DNA from: Papio anubis
Taxonomy: Eukaryota; Chordata; Mammalia; Primates; Cercopithecidae
Direction: 5' to 3'
Assembly (NCBI RefSeq): GCF_008728515.1
Contig: NC_044984.1
Span: 88,831,181 to 88,895,180 of the forward strand
DNA: 64,000 nt
Position numbers and translations under genes: made by a program. Within the stretch, counting starts at the first letter, position 1. Every line of letters begins with the position of its first letter. This document shows positions 36,880 through 49,348 of the stretch, piece after piece. A model generated the notes under the pieces. It saw only the letters and a list, made by a program, of their open reading frames with translations, did no database searches and was not told where the DNA came from.

Positions 36880-37370
36880 AATTATTAAATACTCTTCCTT
36901 ATTCTCTAGTCCCTTATCCCATCTCGTAAGAAACGTCAAGCTGCACCTCTCAAAGCTTCATTTATTACTTGATCTGAATGATACTGAAATTTGCACCCTA
37001 GTTCCTAACCTCTCTCCGCTTATAAATCCCCCTCTACTCACATGTTCTTTCTACAACAGAAGCGCAAAGATGGGATTTAAGACATATTTTGAATTTACCC
37101 AAAATATGGCACCTTGGCATTTGAGAAAAAAGCAGAAGCAAGAAGGTTTATCTCACCTTCCTCTAAAGTAGGTCATAAGATCCTCAATCCAGAGGGATCC
37201 TCCCTATACCTGTAGGAAAGAAGACACAAAGAGGAATCTGAACAAATGGGACTTACTAAGTTTCCCCCAGTTTATTACTGCTAGAGCACATCCATTTGTC
37301 CTCTAATGATACTTCTGCATGACTGTCCACAAAAAAACAGAGAGACAGACGCTTTGAAAAAAGCAGCTTA
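36880..37370 (-). mobile_element. ERVL-type LTR-like element, minus strand
   Basis: The minus strand shows a TATA-like ATTTATAAGC, a downstream AATAAA and the phrase AGAGGAAGGTGAGATAAACC. Subfamily (MLT2/MER21-like) tentative; boundaries approximate. Confidence 0.5.
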
Positions 37371-38435
37371 CTGATGCAAATGCCACAAGACAGCCAAAAA
37401 ACTCCAAAGACAAAAGACATGAACTCTCCGGAGCTCTATGGGCCTGTCCATCGTCTGAGAAACCTCAGTACTTATCCTGCCAACGTAGGGCAAGATTATA
37501 CCCCCTTCTACTACTGCAGCTGCTGCTCTCTTGAAAGTGCCACCTCCTGACTGGAGGCCAACCGACTCAAGCCATTACAGCAACTCATAACAGAACAACT
37601 CTGTTCCAAAAGAGAAAACAACAGCTAATTCCACTGCCTGCAACACTCATAGGTCCTGAGTCTGTCCACATGACAACTTCAACTGCTAGCCTAACCAGCA
37701 TTCACTCCCCTGCCACCTCCACTGGAGCAGGTGCCAGTATCCACAGTTGGGAGACCTGAGACAGATTGTATCACAAGACAACTTGCAGACATTCGCTAGC
37801 ATCAGCCTGGAGCCCAGTAACCCTGCTGGGTGGCTAGACCCAGAACGGTAATAACAATCACCTCAGTCTGGCTCTTAGGAAGCCCCATCCCTAGGGGAAA
37901 GGGGTGACTCCACATCAAGGAATCACCTCGTGGGACAAAAAAAAAAAAAATGTGAACAGCAGTCCTTCAGTTCCAGATCTTTCCACTAAAACATACAAAT
38001 GAAAAGGAACTAGAAAAGTAATTTTAGTAATATGACAAAACAAAGTTTGACAACAAAAAGATCACACTAGCTCTCCAGCAATGGATCCAAACCAAGAACA
38101 AATCTCTGAATTGCCAGATAAAGAATTTGGAAGGCTGATTATTAAGCTACTCAAGGGGGCACCAGAGAAAAGTGAAAACCAACTTGAACAAATAAAAAAA
38201 TAAAATAAAAATAAAATAAAAAACAGGATATGGATGAAAAAGTCTCCAGAGAAATATGCATCATAAAAACAAGACAACCACAACTTCTGGAAATTAAATA
38301 CACACTTAGAGAAACACAAAATACACTGGAAAGTTCCAACAACAGAATTAAACAAGTAGAAGAAAGAACTTTAGAGCTCAAAGACAGGGCCCTCAAATTA
38401 ACCCAATCTGACAAAGACAACGAAAAAATAATTTT

Positions 38436-38710
38436 AGCTGGGTGCAGTGGCTCAGCCTATAATCCCAACACCTCAGGAGGCCAAGGCAGGTGGACCACAA
38501 GGTCAGGAGATCAAGACCATCCTGCCTAACACGGTGAAATCCCATCTCCACTAAAAATACAAAAAATTAGCCAGGCATGGTGGCACACACCTGTAGTCCA
38601 GTTACTCAAGGGGCTGAGGCAGGAGAATCACTTAAACCTGGGAGAAGGAGGTTGCAGTGAGCCAAGATCGTGCCACTGCACTCCAGCCTGGGCAACAGAG
38701 AGACTCCATC

Positions 38711-38781
<71 letters not shown>

Positions 38782-38819
38782 AAAAGAAAAAGGAAGAAAC
38801 AAAGAAAGAAAAAGAAAAA
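38436..38819 (+). mobile_element. Alu in L1 with a very long A tail
   Basis: The tail has 67 uninterrupted A (38713-38779), then (GAAAA)n. GAAAAAATAATTTTA before and AAAAAATTATTTTA after form the target duplication. Confidence 0.95.
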
Positions 38820-39012
38820 AAAAGAAAAAATTATTTTAAAAAATGAATAAAGCCTCCATGAAACTTGGGATGTTAAAAGACCCAACATAAGAATAACTGC
38901 TGTCCCTAAGGAAGAAGAGAAATCTAAAAGTTTAGAAAACTATTTGAGGGAATAATTGAGGAAAATGTCCCCGGTTTTGATAGAGATCTAGACATCCAAA
39001 TACAAGCAGCCT

Positions 39013-39308
39013 GGCCAGATGTGGTGGCTCATGCCTGTAATCCAGCACTTTGGGAGGCCAAGGTGGGAGGATCACTCAAGGTCAGGAGTTTGACACCAGC
39101 CTGGCCAACACGGTGAAACCTCGACTAAACAAAAATATATATATATATTAGCCAGGCATGGTGGCGTGTGCCTGTAGTCCCAGCTATTCAGGAGGCTGAG
39201 GTAGGACAATCGCCTGAACCTGGAAGGCAGAGGCTGCAAGGAGCCAAGATGGCGCCACTGCACTCCAGCCTGGGCGACAGAGTGAGACTTGGTCTAAAAC
39301 ACACACAC

Positions 39309-39345
<37 letters not shown>
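39013..39345 (+). mobile_element. Alu in L1 with (CA)n tail
   Basis: Tail CA tract 39298-39345 with one GA interruption. A (TA)n sits in the middle linker. Confidence 0.95.
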
Positions 39346-39347
<2 letters not shown>

Positions 39348-39450
39348 AGCTCAAAGAACACCCAGGAAATTTATCACAAAAAGATCAACACCAAGGCACA
39401 CAGTCATCAGGTTATCTAAAGTCACGACAAAGGAAAGAATCTTAACAGCT

Positions 39451-39765
39451 GTGAGGCAAAAGCATCAGGTAACCTACAAAGGAAAACCTAATAGATTAAC
39501 AGCAGATTTCTCAGCAGAAACCCTACAAGCTAGAAGGAATTGGGTACTACCTTTAGTCTCCTTAAACAAAAAATTATCAACCAATAATTCTGTATCCAGC
39601 AAAACTAAATTTCATAATGAAAGAGCAATAAAGTCCTTTTCAGACAAACAAGTGCTCAGAGAATTCACCACTACCACCAAGCCAGCACTGCAAGAACTGC
39701 TAAAAGGAGTTCTGACTTTTGAAACAACCTCAAAACATCAAAATAGAACCTTCCTTAAAGCATAA
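39451..39765 (+). pseudogene. L1 ORF1p C-terminal-domain fragment
   Basis: A 104-codon frame with RLTADFSAETLQARRNW and LQELLKGVLTFE, matching the nucleic-acid-binding end of L1 ORF1p. It is cut off from the coiled-coil part by two Alus and a frameshift. Confidence 0.8.
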
Positions 39766-39919
39766 ATCTTACAGGACCTACAGAACAATAACACAATGTA
39801 AACAACAACAAAAAAAAGGTAATCAGGCAACAACTAGTATGATGAACAGAACAGTATCTCACATCTCAATACTGATGTTGAATGTAAATTGCCTAAATGT
39901 TTCACTGAAAAGATACAGA

Positions 39920-40221
39920 GGCCAGCACAGTGGCTCACACCTGTAATCCCAGCACTCTGGGAGGCCGAAGTGGGCAGATCACCTGAGATCAGGAGTTCAA
40001 GACCAGCCGGGCCAACATGGTGAAAGTCTGTCTCTACTAAAAATACAAAAAAATTAGCCAGGCATGGTGGCAGGCACCTGTAATCCCAGCTACTCAGGAG
40101 GTTGATGCATGAGAATCGCCTGAATCCGGGCAGCAGACGTTGCAGTGAGCCAAGATCATGTCATTGTACTCCAGCCTGGGTGACAGAGTGAGGCTCTGTC
40201 TCAATTAAAAAAAAAAAAAAG
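39920..40221 (+). mobile_element. Alu in L1 between ORF1 and ORF2
   Basis: Flanked by AAAAGATACAG / AAAAGATGCAG, an 11-bp target duplication with one mismatch. Confidence 0.95.
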
Positions 40222-42063
40222 ATGCAGAAAAACAGAATGGATAAAAATCCACCAAGTATCTGCTGCCTTCAAGAGACTCACCTAATACATAAGGACTCAT
40301 ATAAACTTATAAGGTAAAGGGGTGGAAAAAGATATTCCACACAAATGGAAACCAAAGGTGAGCAGGAATAGCTATTCTTGTATCAGACAAAACAAACTTT
40401 AAAGCAACAACAGTTTAAAAAGACAAAGAGGGACATTATATAGTGATAAAAGGATTAGTCCAACAGGAAAATATCACAATCCCAAAAACATATACACCTA
40501 ACACTGTAGTTCCCAAATTTATAAAACATTTAATACTAGACCTAAGAAATGAGATAGATGGCAACAAAATAATAGTGAAGGACTTCAATACTCCACTAAC
40601 AGCACTAGACAGGTCATTAAGACAGAAAGTCAACAAAGAAACAATAGACTAAACCCTAAAACAAATGAACTTAACAGATATTTACAGAACATTCTACCCA
40701 ACCATTGCAGAATATATTCTTTGCATCAACACATGGAACATTCTCCAAGACAGACCACAATACAATTCTCAACAAATTTAAGAAAATCAAATATCAAATA
40801 TTCTCTAAGACCACAGCAGAATAAAATTAGAAATTAAATCCAAAGGAACCTTCAAAACTATACAAATATATGGAAATTTAAACCTGCTCACGATTGACCT
40901 CTGGGTCAACAATGAAATCAAGAGGGAAATTTTAAAATTCTTTGAACTGAACAGTAACAGTGACACAACCTATCAACCCTCTGGGATACAGCAAATACAG
41001 TGGTGCTCAGAGGAAAGTTCATAGCAATCAATGCTTACATCAAAAAGTCCGAAAAAGCACAAATAGACTACCTAACCTCACACCTCACGGAATTAGAGAA
41101 ACAAGAACAGACCAAACCAAAACCAAGCAGAAGAAAAGAAGTAACAAAGATCAAATGAAATTGAAACAACAACAACAAAATAATACAAAAGATAAATGAA
41201 ACAAGAAGCTGGTTATTTGAAAAGACAAAATTGACAGACCATTAGCAAGATTACCAAGAGAACAGAGTAGATCCAAACAACTCAATTAGAAACAAAAGAG
41301 GAGATATCAAAAGTGGTAACACAGAAATACAAAAGATCGTGCTTTTGTAGGGCTACTATAAATATCTTTATGCACACAAACTAGAAAACCTAGAGGAGAT
41401 GGATAAATTCCTGGAAATATACAACCCTCCTAGATTAAACTAGGAAGAAATAGACACCAACTCTGAATAGGTCAATAACAAGTAGCAAGATTGAAACAGT
41501 AATTTTTAAAAAAAGCCAACAACAACAACAAAAAAGTCCAGGACCAGATGGATTCACAGCTGAATTCTATCAGACGTTCAAAGAAGAATTGGTATGAATC
41601 CTACTGAAGCTATTCCAAAACACAAAGAGGGAATCCTCTCTAAATCATTCTATAAAGCAGTATTACCCTAATAACAAAACCAGGAAAGGACATAATAAAA
41701 AAAGAAAACCACACACCAATATCCCTGACGAACAAAGATGCAAAAAACCTCAACAAAATACTAGCTACCCAGGTCCAACAACATGTCAAAAAGAAAATAC
41801 ACCATGATCAACTGGGTTTCATACCAGGGATGCAGGGTTGGCTTAACAAATGAAAGTCAATAAATGTACCATATAAAGACACCATATAAACAGAATTAAA
41901 AACAAAAACCACATGATCATCTCAACAGACGCAGAAAAAGCATGACAAAATTCAGATCCCTTTATGATTAAAACCATTTGCAACATCGGCATAGAAGGGA
42001 CATACCTTAATAAAAGCCATCTATGACAAACCCACAGCCAACATTACACTGAACAGTGAAAAG

Positions 42064-42336
42064 TTGAAAGCATTCCCCCCGAGAACTAGAACAAGACAAG
42101 GATGTCCACTTTCACCACTTCTATTCAATATAATAATGGAAGTCCTAGCCAGAACAATCGATGAGGAGAAAGAAATCAAGGGCACCCAAATTGGTAAAGA
42201 GGAAGTCAAAGTGTTGCAGTTTGCTGATGATATGATTGTATACCTAGAAAACCCTAAAGACTTATTCAAAAAGCTCCTAGAACTGGTAAATGAATTTGGC
42301 AAAGTTTCAGGATACAAAATTGATGTACACAGATGA
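42064..42336 (+). pseudogene. L1 ORF2 reverse-transcriptase core fragment
   Basis: A 90-codon open stretch holding TRTRQGCPLSPLLFNIIMEV and the catalytic FADD box. The reading frame is closed on both sides, so only this block of the RT palm survives in frame. Confidence 0.85.
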
Positions 42337-43604
42337 GTAGCTCTGCTGTATAATAACCACCAAGCGGAGAATCAAATCAAGAACTCAACCCCTTTTACGA
42401 TAGCTGCAAAAAATAAAACAAAATACTTAGGAATATACCTAATCAAGGAGGCGAAAAGACCTCTGCAAAGAAAACTATAAAAAAACGCTGAAAGAAATCA
42501 TAGACGACACAAACAAATGGAAATATATGCCATGCGCATGGATGGGTAGAATCAATATTGTGAAAATGACCACACTGCCAAAAGCAATCTACCAATTCAA
42601 AGCAATTCCCATCAAAATACCACCATCATTCTTCACAGAACTAGAAAACAACAATCCTAAAATTCATATGGAACCAAAAAAGAGCCTGCAAAGCAAGAGT
42701 AAGCACAAAGAACAAATCTGGAAGTATCACATTACCTGACTTCAAATTATACTACCAAGGCTACAGTTACCAAAACAGCATGGTACTGGCATAAAAACAG
42801 GCACATAGATCAGTGGAACAGAATAGACAACCCAGAAACAAAGCCAAGTACTCACAGTCAACTGATATTTGATAAAGCAAACAAAAACATAAAGTAGAGA
42901 AAGGACAACCTATTCAACAAATGGTGCTGGGACAATTGGCAAGCCACATGTAGAAGAATGAAAGCGGAATCTCAACTCTCACCTTATACAAATATCAACT
43001 CAAGATGGCTTAAAGACTTAAATCTAAGTCCTGAAACCAGAAAAATTCTAGAAAATCACATCAGAAAAACTCTTCTAGACATTGGCTTAGGCAAAGAGTT
43101 CATGACCAAGAATCAAACGCAACAAAAATGAAAATAAATGTATGGAACTTAATTAAACTAAAAAGCTTCAGCATAGCAAAAGAAATAATCAGCAGAGTGA
43201 ACACACAACCCACAGAGTGGGAGAAAATATTCACAAACTATGCATTTCACAAAGGACTAACATCCAGAATCTACAAGGAACTCAAACAAATCTGCAAGAA
43301 AAAAATAAATATTCCCATCAAAAACTGGGGAAAGGACATGAATAGACAATTCTCAAAAGATATACAAATGGCCAACAGACATATGAAAAAATGCTCAACA
43401 TCACTATCAGGCAAATGCAAATCAAAACCACAATGTGCTACCACCTTACTCTTCCAAGAATGGCCATAATTTAAAAACCAAAAAATGATAGATGGTGATG
43501 GAGATGTGGTGAAAAGCGAACACTTTTACACTGCTGGTGGGAAGGTAAACTAGTACAACCACTATAGAAAACAGCATGGATATTCCTTAAAGAACTAAAA
43601 GTAG

Positions 43605-43899
43605 ACTGGGCGAGGTGGCTCATGCCTGTAATCCCAGCACTTTGGGAGGCTGAGGTGGGCGGATCACGAGGCCAGGAGATGGAGACCATCCTGATGAACA
43701 CAGTGAAACCCCGTCTCTACTAAAAATACAAAAAAAAAATTAGCCACGTGTGGTGGTGGGTGCCTGTAGTCCCAGCTACTCAGGAGGCTGAGGCAGGGGA
43801 ATGGCGTGAACCCATGAGGTGGAGCTTGCAGTGAGCAGAGATCGCACCACTGCACTCCAGCCTGGGCGACAGAGCAAGACTCCATCTCAAAAAAAAAAA
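43605..43899 (+). mobile_element. Alu in the L1 ORF2 3' part
   Basis: Flanked by ACTAAAAGTAGA / AGTAAAAGTAGA. Confidence 0.95.
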
Positions 43900-44450
43900 G
43901 TAAAAGTAGAACTACCATTTGATCCAGCAATCTCACTATTGGGCATCTACCCAGAGGAAAAGTCATTATATGAAAAAGACACTCGAACATGCATGTTTAC
44001 AGCAGCACATTTGCAACTGCAAAAATATGGAATCAGCCTAAATGCCCATCAACCAATGAGTAGATAAAGAAAATGTGGTATATATATACCATGCAATACT
44101 ACTCAGCCATAAAAAGGAATGAAATAACAGCATTCACAGCAACCGAGATAGAGTTGGAGGCCATTATTCTAACTGAAATAACTCAGGAATGGAAAACCAA
44201 ACACCGTATGTTCTCATAAGTGGGAGCTAAGCTACGAGGATGCAAAGTCATAAGAATGATATAATGGACTCTGGGGACCTGGGGAGAAGGGTGGGAGGGG
44301 GAGAGGGCTAAAAGACTGCACACTGGGTGCGTGTACACCACTCAAGTGATGGGTGCAGCAAAATCTCAGAAATCACCACTAAAGAAGTTATCCATGTAAC
44401 CAAACATCACCTGTTCCCCCAAAACTATTGAAATAATAATTTTTTTTAGA

Positions 44451-44779
44451 AAAACACAGAAAGAAAGGTTTCCCTGTTTATTTCAGTCTTCATTTCTGAA
44501 GACTCATATAAAGTAAAGCTTTCATTAAATAAATGTGTATGCTTTCCTCTTGATAATCTGTCTTTTGTTACAGGGGTCTCAGTCATGAATCCAGTAATAG
44601 GTGAGGAAAAGTTATCACATTTTATCCACTACATCAACCTAACAAGAATTCAGTTCATTAGGTTCAAATTTTCTACTTGTCTTCTTAAAAAAGTCAATTA
44701 CCACTATCCTCCTCTCATTTAACCACTACCCATCCTCTATCCTCTATTTGTAACAAATTAATCCTGCTGATTCTTCATC
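44451..44779. other. intron, nothing recognised
   Basis: AT-rich sequence after the L1 3' end. Confidence 0.5.
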
Positions 44780-45240
44780 ATCTATTTGTTGAATATAATC
44801 ATTCTTCCCCATTTTGAGAGCCATCACACTCCAGTGCCGAATCTTAAATACTTTACACTTAACAGAAGCCTCCTAGATGGTGTCCCAGACTTTAGTCTTT
44901 TCTCATTCTTACATGGCCTACAAATATCACCAAAACAATCTTTCTCACACACTGCCTTCATCACTATAACTCCTATGATAATCCTTATTCTTTTCTGACT
45001 CAAATATAAATTTCCCAGCTAAACTCACAGCCCTGTATTAGCCAGCTCCCTATACAAATTCAAACATTTTGCTGCCCCACAGGACCCCTGTGCTACAGTC
45101 AATTAAGTTTACAGACTCTCAAACACATTTCTCTTTGCCTTCAAAACTTTGTTCATAGTTATGCCAAATTAAAATACCTTCTTAAATCCTGTCAATTAAT
45201 CCACAAATCACAATCACAGTCAAACCTGAAACCCTATAGT
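44780..45240 (+). mobile_element. L2-like fragment
   Basis: ACCAAAACAATCTTTCTCAC and the downstream CCTATGATAATCC/TTCCCAGCTAAACTCA text follow the L2 3' region order. Confidence 0.5.
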
Positions 45241-45379
45241 CTGCAAAATCACAAAACTATTTTCAGAGTTTTAGTTGCTCTAAAAGTGAACAAAAAGAGT
45301 AGCTTTTGCCCATGTGCTTCATAGGTTCCTGCCTTCCTTGTGCTTGCCGCAGGATATTTATTCTATATATACATATACA

Positions 45380-45662
45380 TTTTTTTGAGACGGAGCCTGA
45401 CCCTGTCACCCAGGCTGGAGTACAATGGCGCAATCTCAGCTCACTGCAACCTCTGCACCCCGGTTTCAAGTGATTCTCCTGTTTCAGCCTCCCCAGTGGC
45501 TGGGATTACAGGCACGCACCACGCCTGGCTATTTTTCGTATTTTTAGAGACAGGGTTTCACCGTGTTGGCAAGGCTGGTCTCGAACTCCTGATCTCAAGT
45601 GATCCACGCACCTCGGCCTCCCAAAGTGCTGGGATTACAGGCATGAGTCACTGTTCCCGGCC
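45380..45662 (-). mobile_element. Alu, minus strand, left partner of an inverted pair
   Basis: TTTTTTTGAGACGGAGCCTG to TCCCGGCC; a few small deletions. Confidence 0.95.
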
Positions 45663-45944
45663 TAATTTATTCCATATTCTATAGCATCTGCACTTTTCCC
45701 CTCCAGATGCTTTATAACCATATAAACTATCTTCAACTGTTTTGGTCATCTTCATAGCTCCGAATTCCAGTAAACTGTTAATGACAGTAAAGTGACCCAC
45801 AAAATTTCTATGATGTAAATCCTACTCTCCCATAGGCTTATAATGTAATTTCAGAGAAACCTTGGGGAAGGATGTCACCGAGAACACTGTTTGCTAACCA
45901 ATTATGCATGCATTAAAGTTAGTTATCGAGAAATTTCTATCTCA

Positions 45945-46247
45945 GGCCAGGTGTGGTGGCTCACGCCTGTAATCCCAGTACTTTGGGAGGCTGAGGTGGG
46001 CAGATCACCTAAGGTCGGAAGTTCGAGATCAGCCTGGCCAACATGGTGAAACCCCTTCTGTACTAAAGATACAAAAATTAGCCAGGCATGGTGGCAGGCA
46101 CCTGTAATCACAGCTACTCAGGAGGCTGAGGCAAGAGAATCACCTGAACCTGGGAGGCGGGGAGGTTCCAGTGGCCCAAGATCACACCACTGCACTCCAG
46201 CCTGGGCAACAAGAGCAAAACTCCAACTCAAAAAAGAACAGAAAAGA
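45945..46247 (+). mobile_element. Alu, plus strand, right partner of an inverted pair
   Basis: Starts GGCCAGGTGTGGTGGCTCAC. GAAATTTCTATCTC before and GAAATTTCTACCTG after mark the target duplication. Confidence 0.95.
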
Positions 46248-46379
46248 AATTTCTACCTGGAGGACAGTTTACTAAGCAAAAGCTTTCAAAATGAATATAT
46301 CTTGTGACTTAATAATTCTAATTTTAGGAATTAATCCTGAGAAACTAATTAGAGATGCAGAAACATTTATGTTCAAGAA

Positions 46380-46505
46380 TCTTCTTTTATTTGTCATTCA
46401 GTAAATGTTTACTGAGTGTATCCTAAATTCCAGGTAGGAGTGGAGGATAGAATCAGTACTTATCCTCATGGTACCAACTTAATAGTGGTGTTTACAATGG
46501 AAAGA
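46380..46505 (-). repeat. L2-like fragment
   Basis: TCAGTAAATGTTTACTGAGT and the following phrases are complement L2 text. Confidence 0.55.
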
Positions 46506-46527
46506 GACTATTAAAAAAGCAGGTCAT

Positions 46528-46662
46528 GGCCAGGTGTGGTGGCTCATGCCTGTAACCCCAGCATTTTGGGAGGTCGAGGTGGGAGGATCACTTCATCCCA
46601 AGAGTTCAAGATCAGCCTGGGCAACATAGTGAGACTCTATATCTATAATTGTTTTTAAAAAG
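46528..46662 (+). mobile_element. Alu left-monomer fragment
   Basis: Only the left arm is present, ending CTATATCTATAATTG. AAAAAAGCAGGT flanks both sides, so a single-arm retroposon is possible. Confidence 0.85.
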
Positions 46663-46689
46663 CAGGTTACAATAGTAAGATATGCCGTA

Positions 46690-47088
46690 TTTGTGCATCA
46701 GAAAATTCAATATTGTTAAGAAGTTAATTTCTCCCAAATTCAATGCAATGTCATTCAAAATACTGAGGTAGTTTTCATAGAAATTAACAAGCTGATTCTA
46801 AAATTCATATGGAAACACAAGGGACCTAGAAGAGCCAAAAAAAAAAAAAAAAAAACTTTGAAAAAGAACAGTTAGAAGACTTGTATTACCTGACTTCACT
46901 TATTAAAGTGCATAGAAATAAAAATTATGTAGTATTACATCAGAGTCTCAAAAATCCGTTAAACAAAAAAGACTGTCCTGAAATACAGTCAAATATAAAC
47001 AGTCAATTGATTTCCGACAAAAATGCAGGCAATTCAGTGAAGAAAAAATAGTCTTTTCAAAAAATGGTCCTGGAACAATTGTCTTTTC

Positions 47089-47127
<39 letters not shown>

Positions 47128-47530
47128 AACTTCAAGTTGCTCCTTATACCATGTACAAAAATAGAATCAAAATAAATCAGAGGCCTGAATTAAAAACCTA
47201 AACTATAAACCTCCTAAAAAAAATACAGGAGAAAATCATTTTGATCTTGGGTTAAGACTTCTCAGATATAACACCAAAAGCACAATCCATAAAAGAAAAA
47301 ACTGACAAACTGGATTTCATCAAAATTAAGAACTTCAAAATCCACTACTCTTCAAAATCCACTGTTACATAAGTGAAAAGATACACCAGACTTGGGAAAA
47401 ACTGCAAATCATAAATCTGATAAAGGACTTGCACCCAGAATAAAGAACTCTCAAAACTAAATGACAGGAAAATAAACAATCAAAAATTTTTAACGAGCAA
47501 AACATTTAAATGGACACTCACCAAAAATGA
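46690..47530 (+). mobile_element. L1M ORF2 fragment with (CA)n at 47091-47122
   Basis: AGAAATTAACAAGCTGATTC, AAAATTCATATGGAAACACA and GATAAAGGACTTGCACCCAG are L1 RT-downstream text. Confidence 0.75.
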
Positions 47531-47544
47531 TTAAGTAAACATTT

Positions 47545-47781
47545 GTTTGTATTTTCCAAGTACTCCAGTTTCCTCTTCTCATATCCTAAAGACGTGCACG
47601 TTAGGTTCACTGGGAGATCGAAATTGTCCCAGTAGGCATGAGTATGGGTGTGTGTTTAAGTGCACCATGCAATGGAATGTCATCCTGTCCACGGTTGGTT
47701 CCGTGCCAGGACAGGCTCTGGCCACCAGAAAGCCTGAACCCTAGAGCAGGTTGGAAAATGAATGAATGAATGAATGAATGA
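47545..47781 (+). repeat. ancient repeat tail ending in (TGAA)n
   Basis: CCAGTTTCCTCTTCTCATAT, AAAGACGTGCACGTTAGGTT, CATCCTGTCCACGGTTGGTT and then (TGAA)6 at about 47757-47781. It resembles a vertebrate-wide retroposon 3' tail. Family not identified. Confidence 0.5.
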
Positions 47782-47789
47782 ATACAAAT

Positions 47790-48255
47790 TATTGTAAAAT
47801 GAAATTTCAAATAAAGTATATAGTCATGTAAATGCATGACAATACATTATGTAGTACAAAAGCACTCTTATCAAGCCTGCCATATTTGTGATTATTTTTG
47901 AACTGCATGATAGTAAGAGGTGCCCCTTATAATTTTTGTTTTGCAAACATTTATTTCTTGGTTTAACCCACCACCACTATGACCACTGTCACTCACTGGT
48001 TAACCAAAAATTAGGTAAGTAACTATCTTACTTGTTTTTACTAATCTTTCTTAAACATTACAGCTCACATTTATTTCAACGTTTAATGTAGGAAGTGTCT
48101 TGGGTATTTATTTAGAAGTTTGAAGAAGTTTTTTGACCAGAGATATGCCATAGGAATTTAACTATTGTTTTTATCAATTAGCCTAGGGTTGGTTTCATTA
48201 TACATCATTTCACTTAAAGTCAGTTTCCAAGAACCTATCAATAACGTTAAGTGAC
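47790..48255. other. intron, nothing recognised
   Basis: No splice-flanked frame or named repeat. Confidence 0.5.
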
Positions 48256-48555
48256 AGCCGGGCATGGTGGCTCACGCCTATAATCCCAGCACTTTGGGAG
48301 GCCGAGGCAGGGAGATCACGAGGTCAGGAGATTGAGACTATCCTAGCCAACATGGTGAAACCCCATCTGTACTAAAAATACAAAAATTAGCCAGGTGTGG
48401 TGGTGCACACCTATAGTCCCAGCTACTCAGAAGGCTAAGGCAAGAGAATCACTTGAACCCGACATGCGGAAGTTGCAGTGAGCCGAGATCACGCCACTGT
48501 ACTCCAGCCTGGCAACAGAGCAAGACTCCATCTCAAAAAAATAATAATAATAATA
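48256..48555 (+). mobile_element. Alu with target duplication
   Basis: GTTAAGTGAC occurs before and after; (AAT)n tail. Confidence 0.95.
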
Positions 48556-49050
48556 CTGTTAAGTGACGACATACTGTACATGAAATATGCAGTGGGAGTT
48601 CCAGAAGGTCAGGAAAGAGAGAAAGAGGCAGAAAAGAAGTTTTGAAGAAATACTCGCCAAACACTTCCCTAATTTAATGAAAAACATTAATTGACACATC
48701 TAAACAGCCCAACAAATCCAAAGAAACCTGCAAATGCTGAAAGACAAAGAGGAAACCTTAAAAAAGGAGCGAGAGAAAAATGACTTCACATACACGGCAA
48801 CATTATTAACGCTGATTTCTCATCAGAAATGACATGGAAAAAAACAAATTTTTAAAAGAAACACAAAAAACTTACCACTAAAATTTCTATATTCAGCAAA
48901 ACTGCCCTTCAAAAATGAAGATGAAATAAAGATATTGCCAGATAGATAACCAAAGATGAAGAGAAGTCGTTGCTGTGAGACATGCCTTATGAGAAATAAC
49001 AAAGGAAGTCCTTCAGGATAAAAGTCACACCATAGAATAACTTTAATCTA

Positions 49051-49348
49051 GGCTGGGCACAGTGGCTCATGCCTGTAATCGTAGCAGTTTGAGAGGCCAA
49101 GGTGGGTGGTTGACTTGAGCCCAGAAGTTCGAGACCAGCCTGGGCAACATGGCAAAACCCCGTCTCTACAAAAAAATAGCCAGGTATGGTGGCACGTGCC
49201 TGTAGTTCCAGCTACTTGAGAGGCTGAGGCAGGAGGATTGCTTGAACTGGGAGAGCAGAGGCTGCAGTGAGCCAAGATTACACCATTGCATTGCACTCCA
49301 GCCTGGAAAACAGAAGGAGAACTTGTCTGAGAAAAAAGAAAAATAATA
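49051..49348 (+). mobile_element. Alu in L1M
   Basis: Both arms present, GGCTGGGCACAGTGGCTCAT start; short A tail. Confidence 0.95.

Larger units (their letters stand above)
37380..44450 (+). mobile_element. L1PB-like LINE-1, near full length, carrying four Alus
   Basis: 5'UTR 37380-38080; ORF1 from the coiled-coil part (MDEKVSREICIIKTRQPQLL at 38230) to the C-terminal domain at 39451-39765 (RLTADFSAETLQARRNW); ORF2 from about 40220 to 43970; 3'UTR ending CACCTGTTCCCCCAAAACTA. Reverse-transcriptase landmarks are RQGCPLSPLLF at about 42090 and FADD at 42220-42231. Internal stops and frameshifts break every frame, so it is dead. Antisense to CEP83. The subfamily comes from the 3' end text. Confidence 0.9.

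Noticed and set aside
38628..38888. Lys-rich and Phe-rich frames
   Set aside because: Translation of an Alu poly-A tail and its complement.
37380..44450. Possibly active full-length L1
   Set aside because: ORF1 and ORF2 are broken by stops, frameshifts and four Alu insertions.
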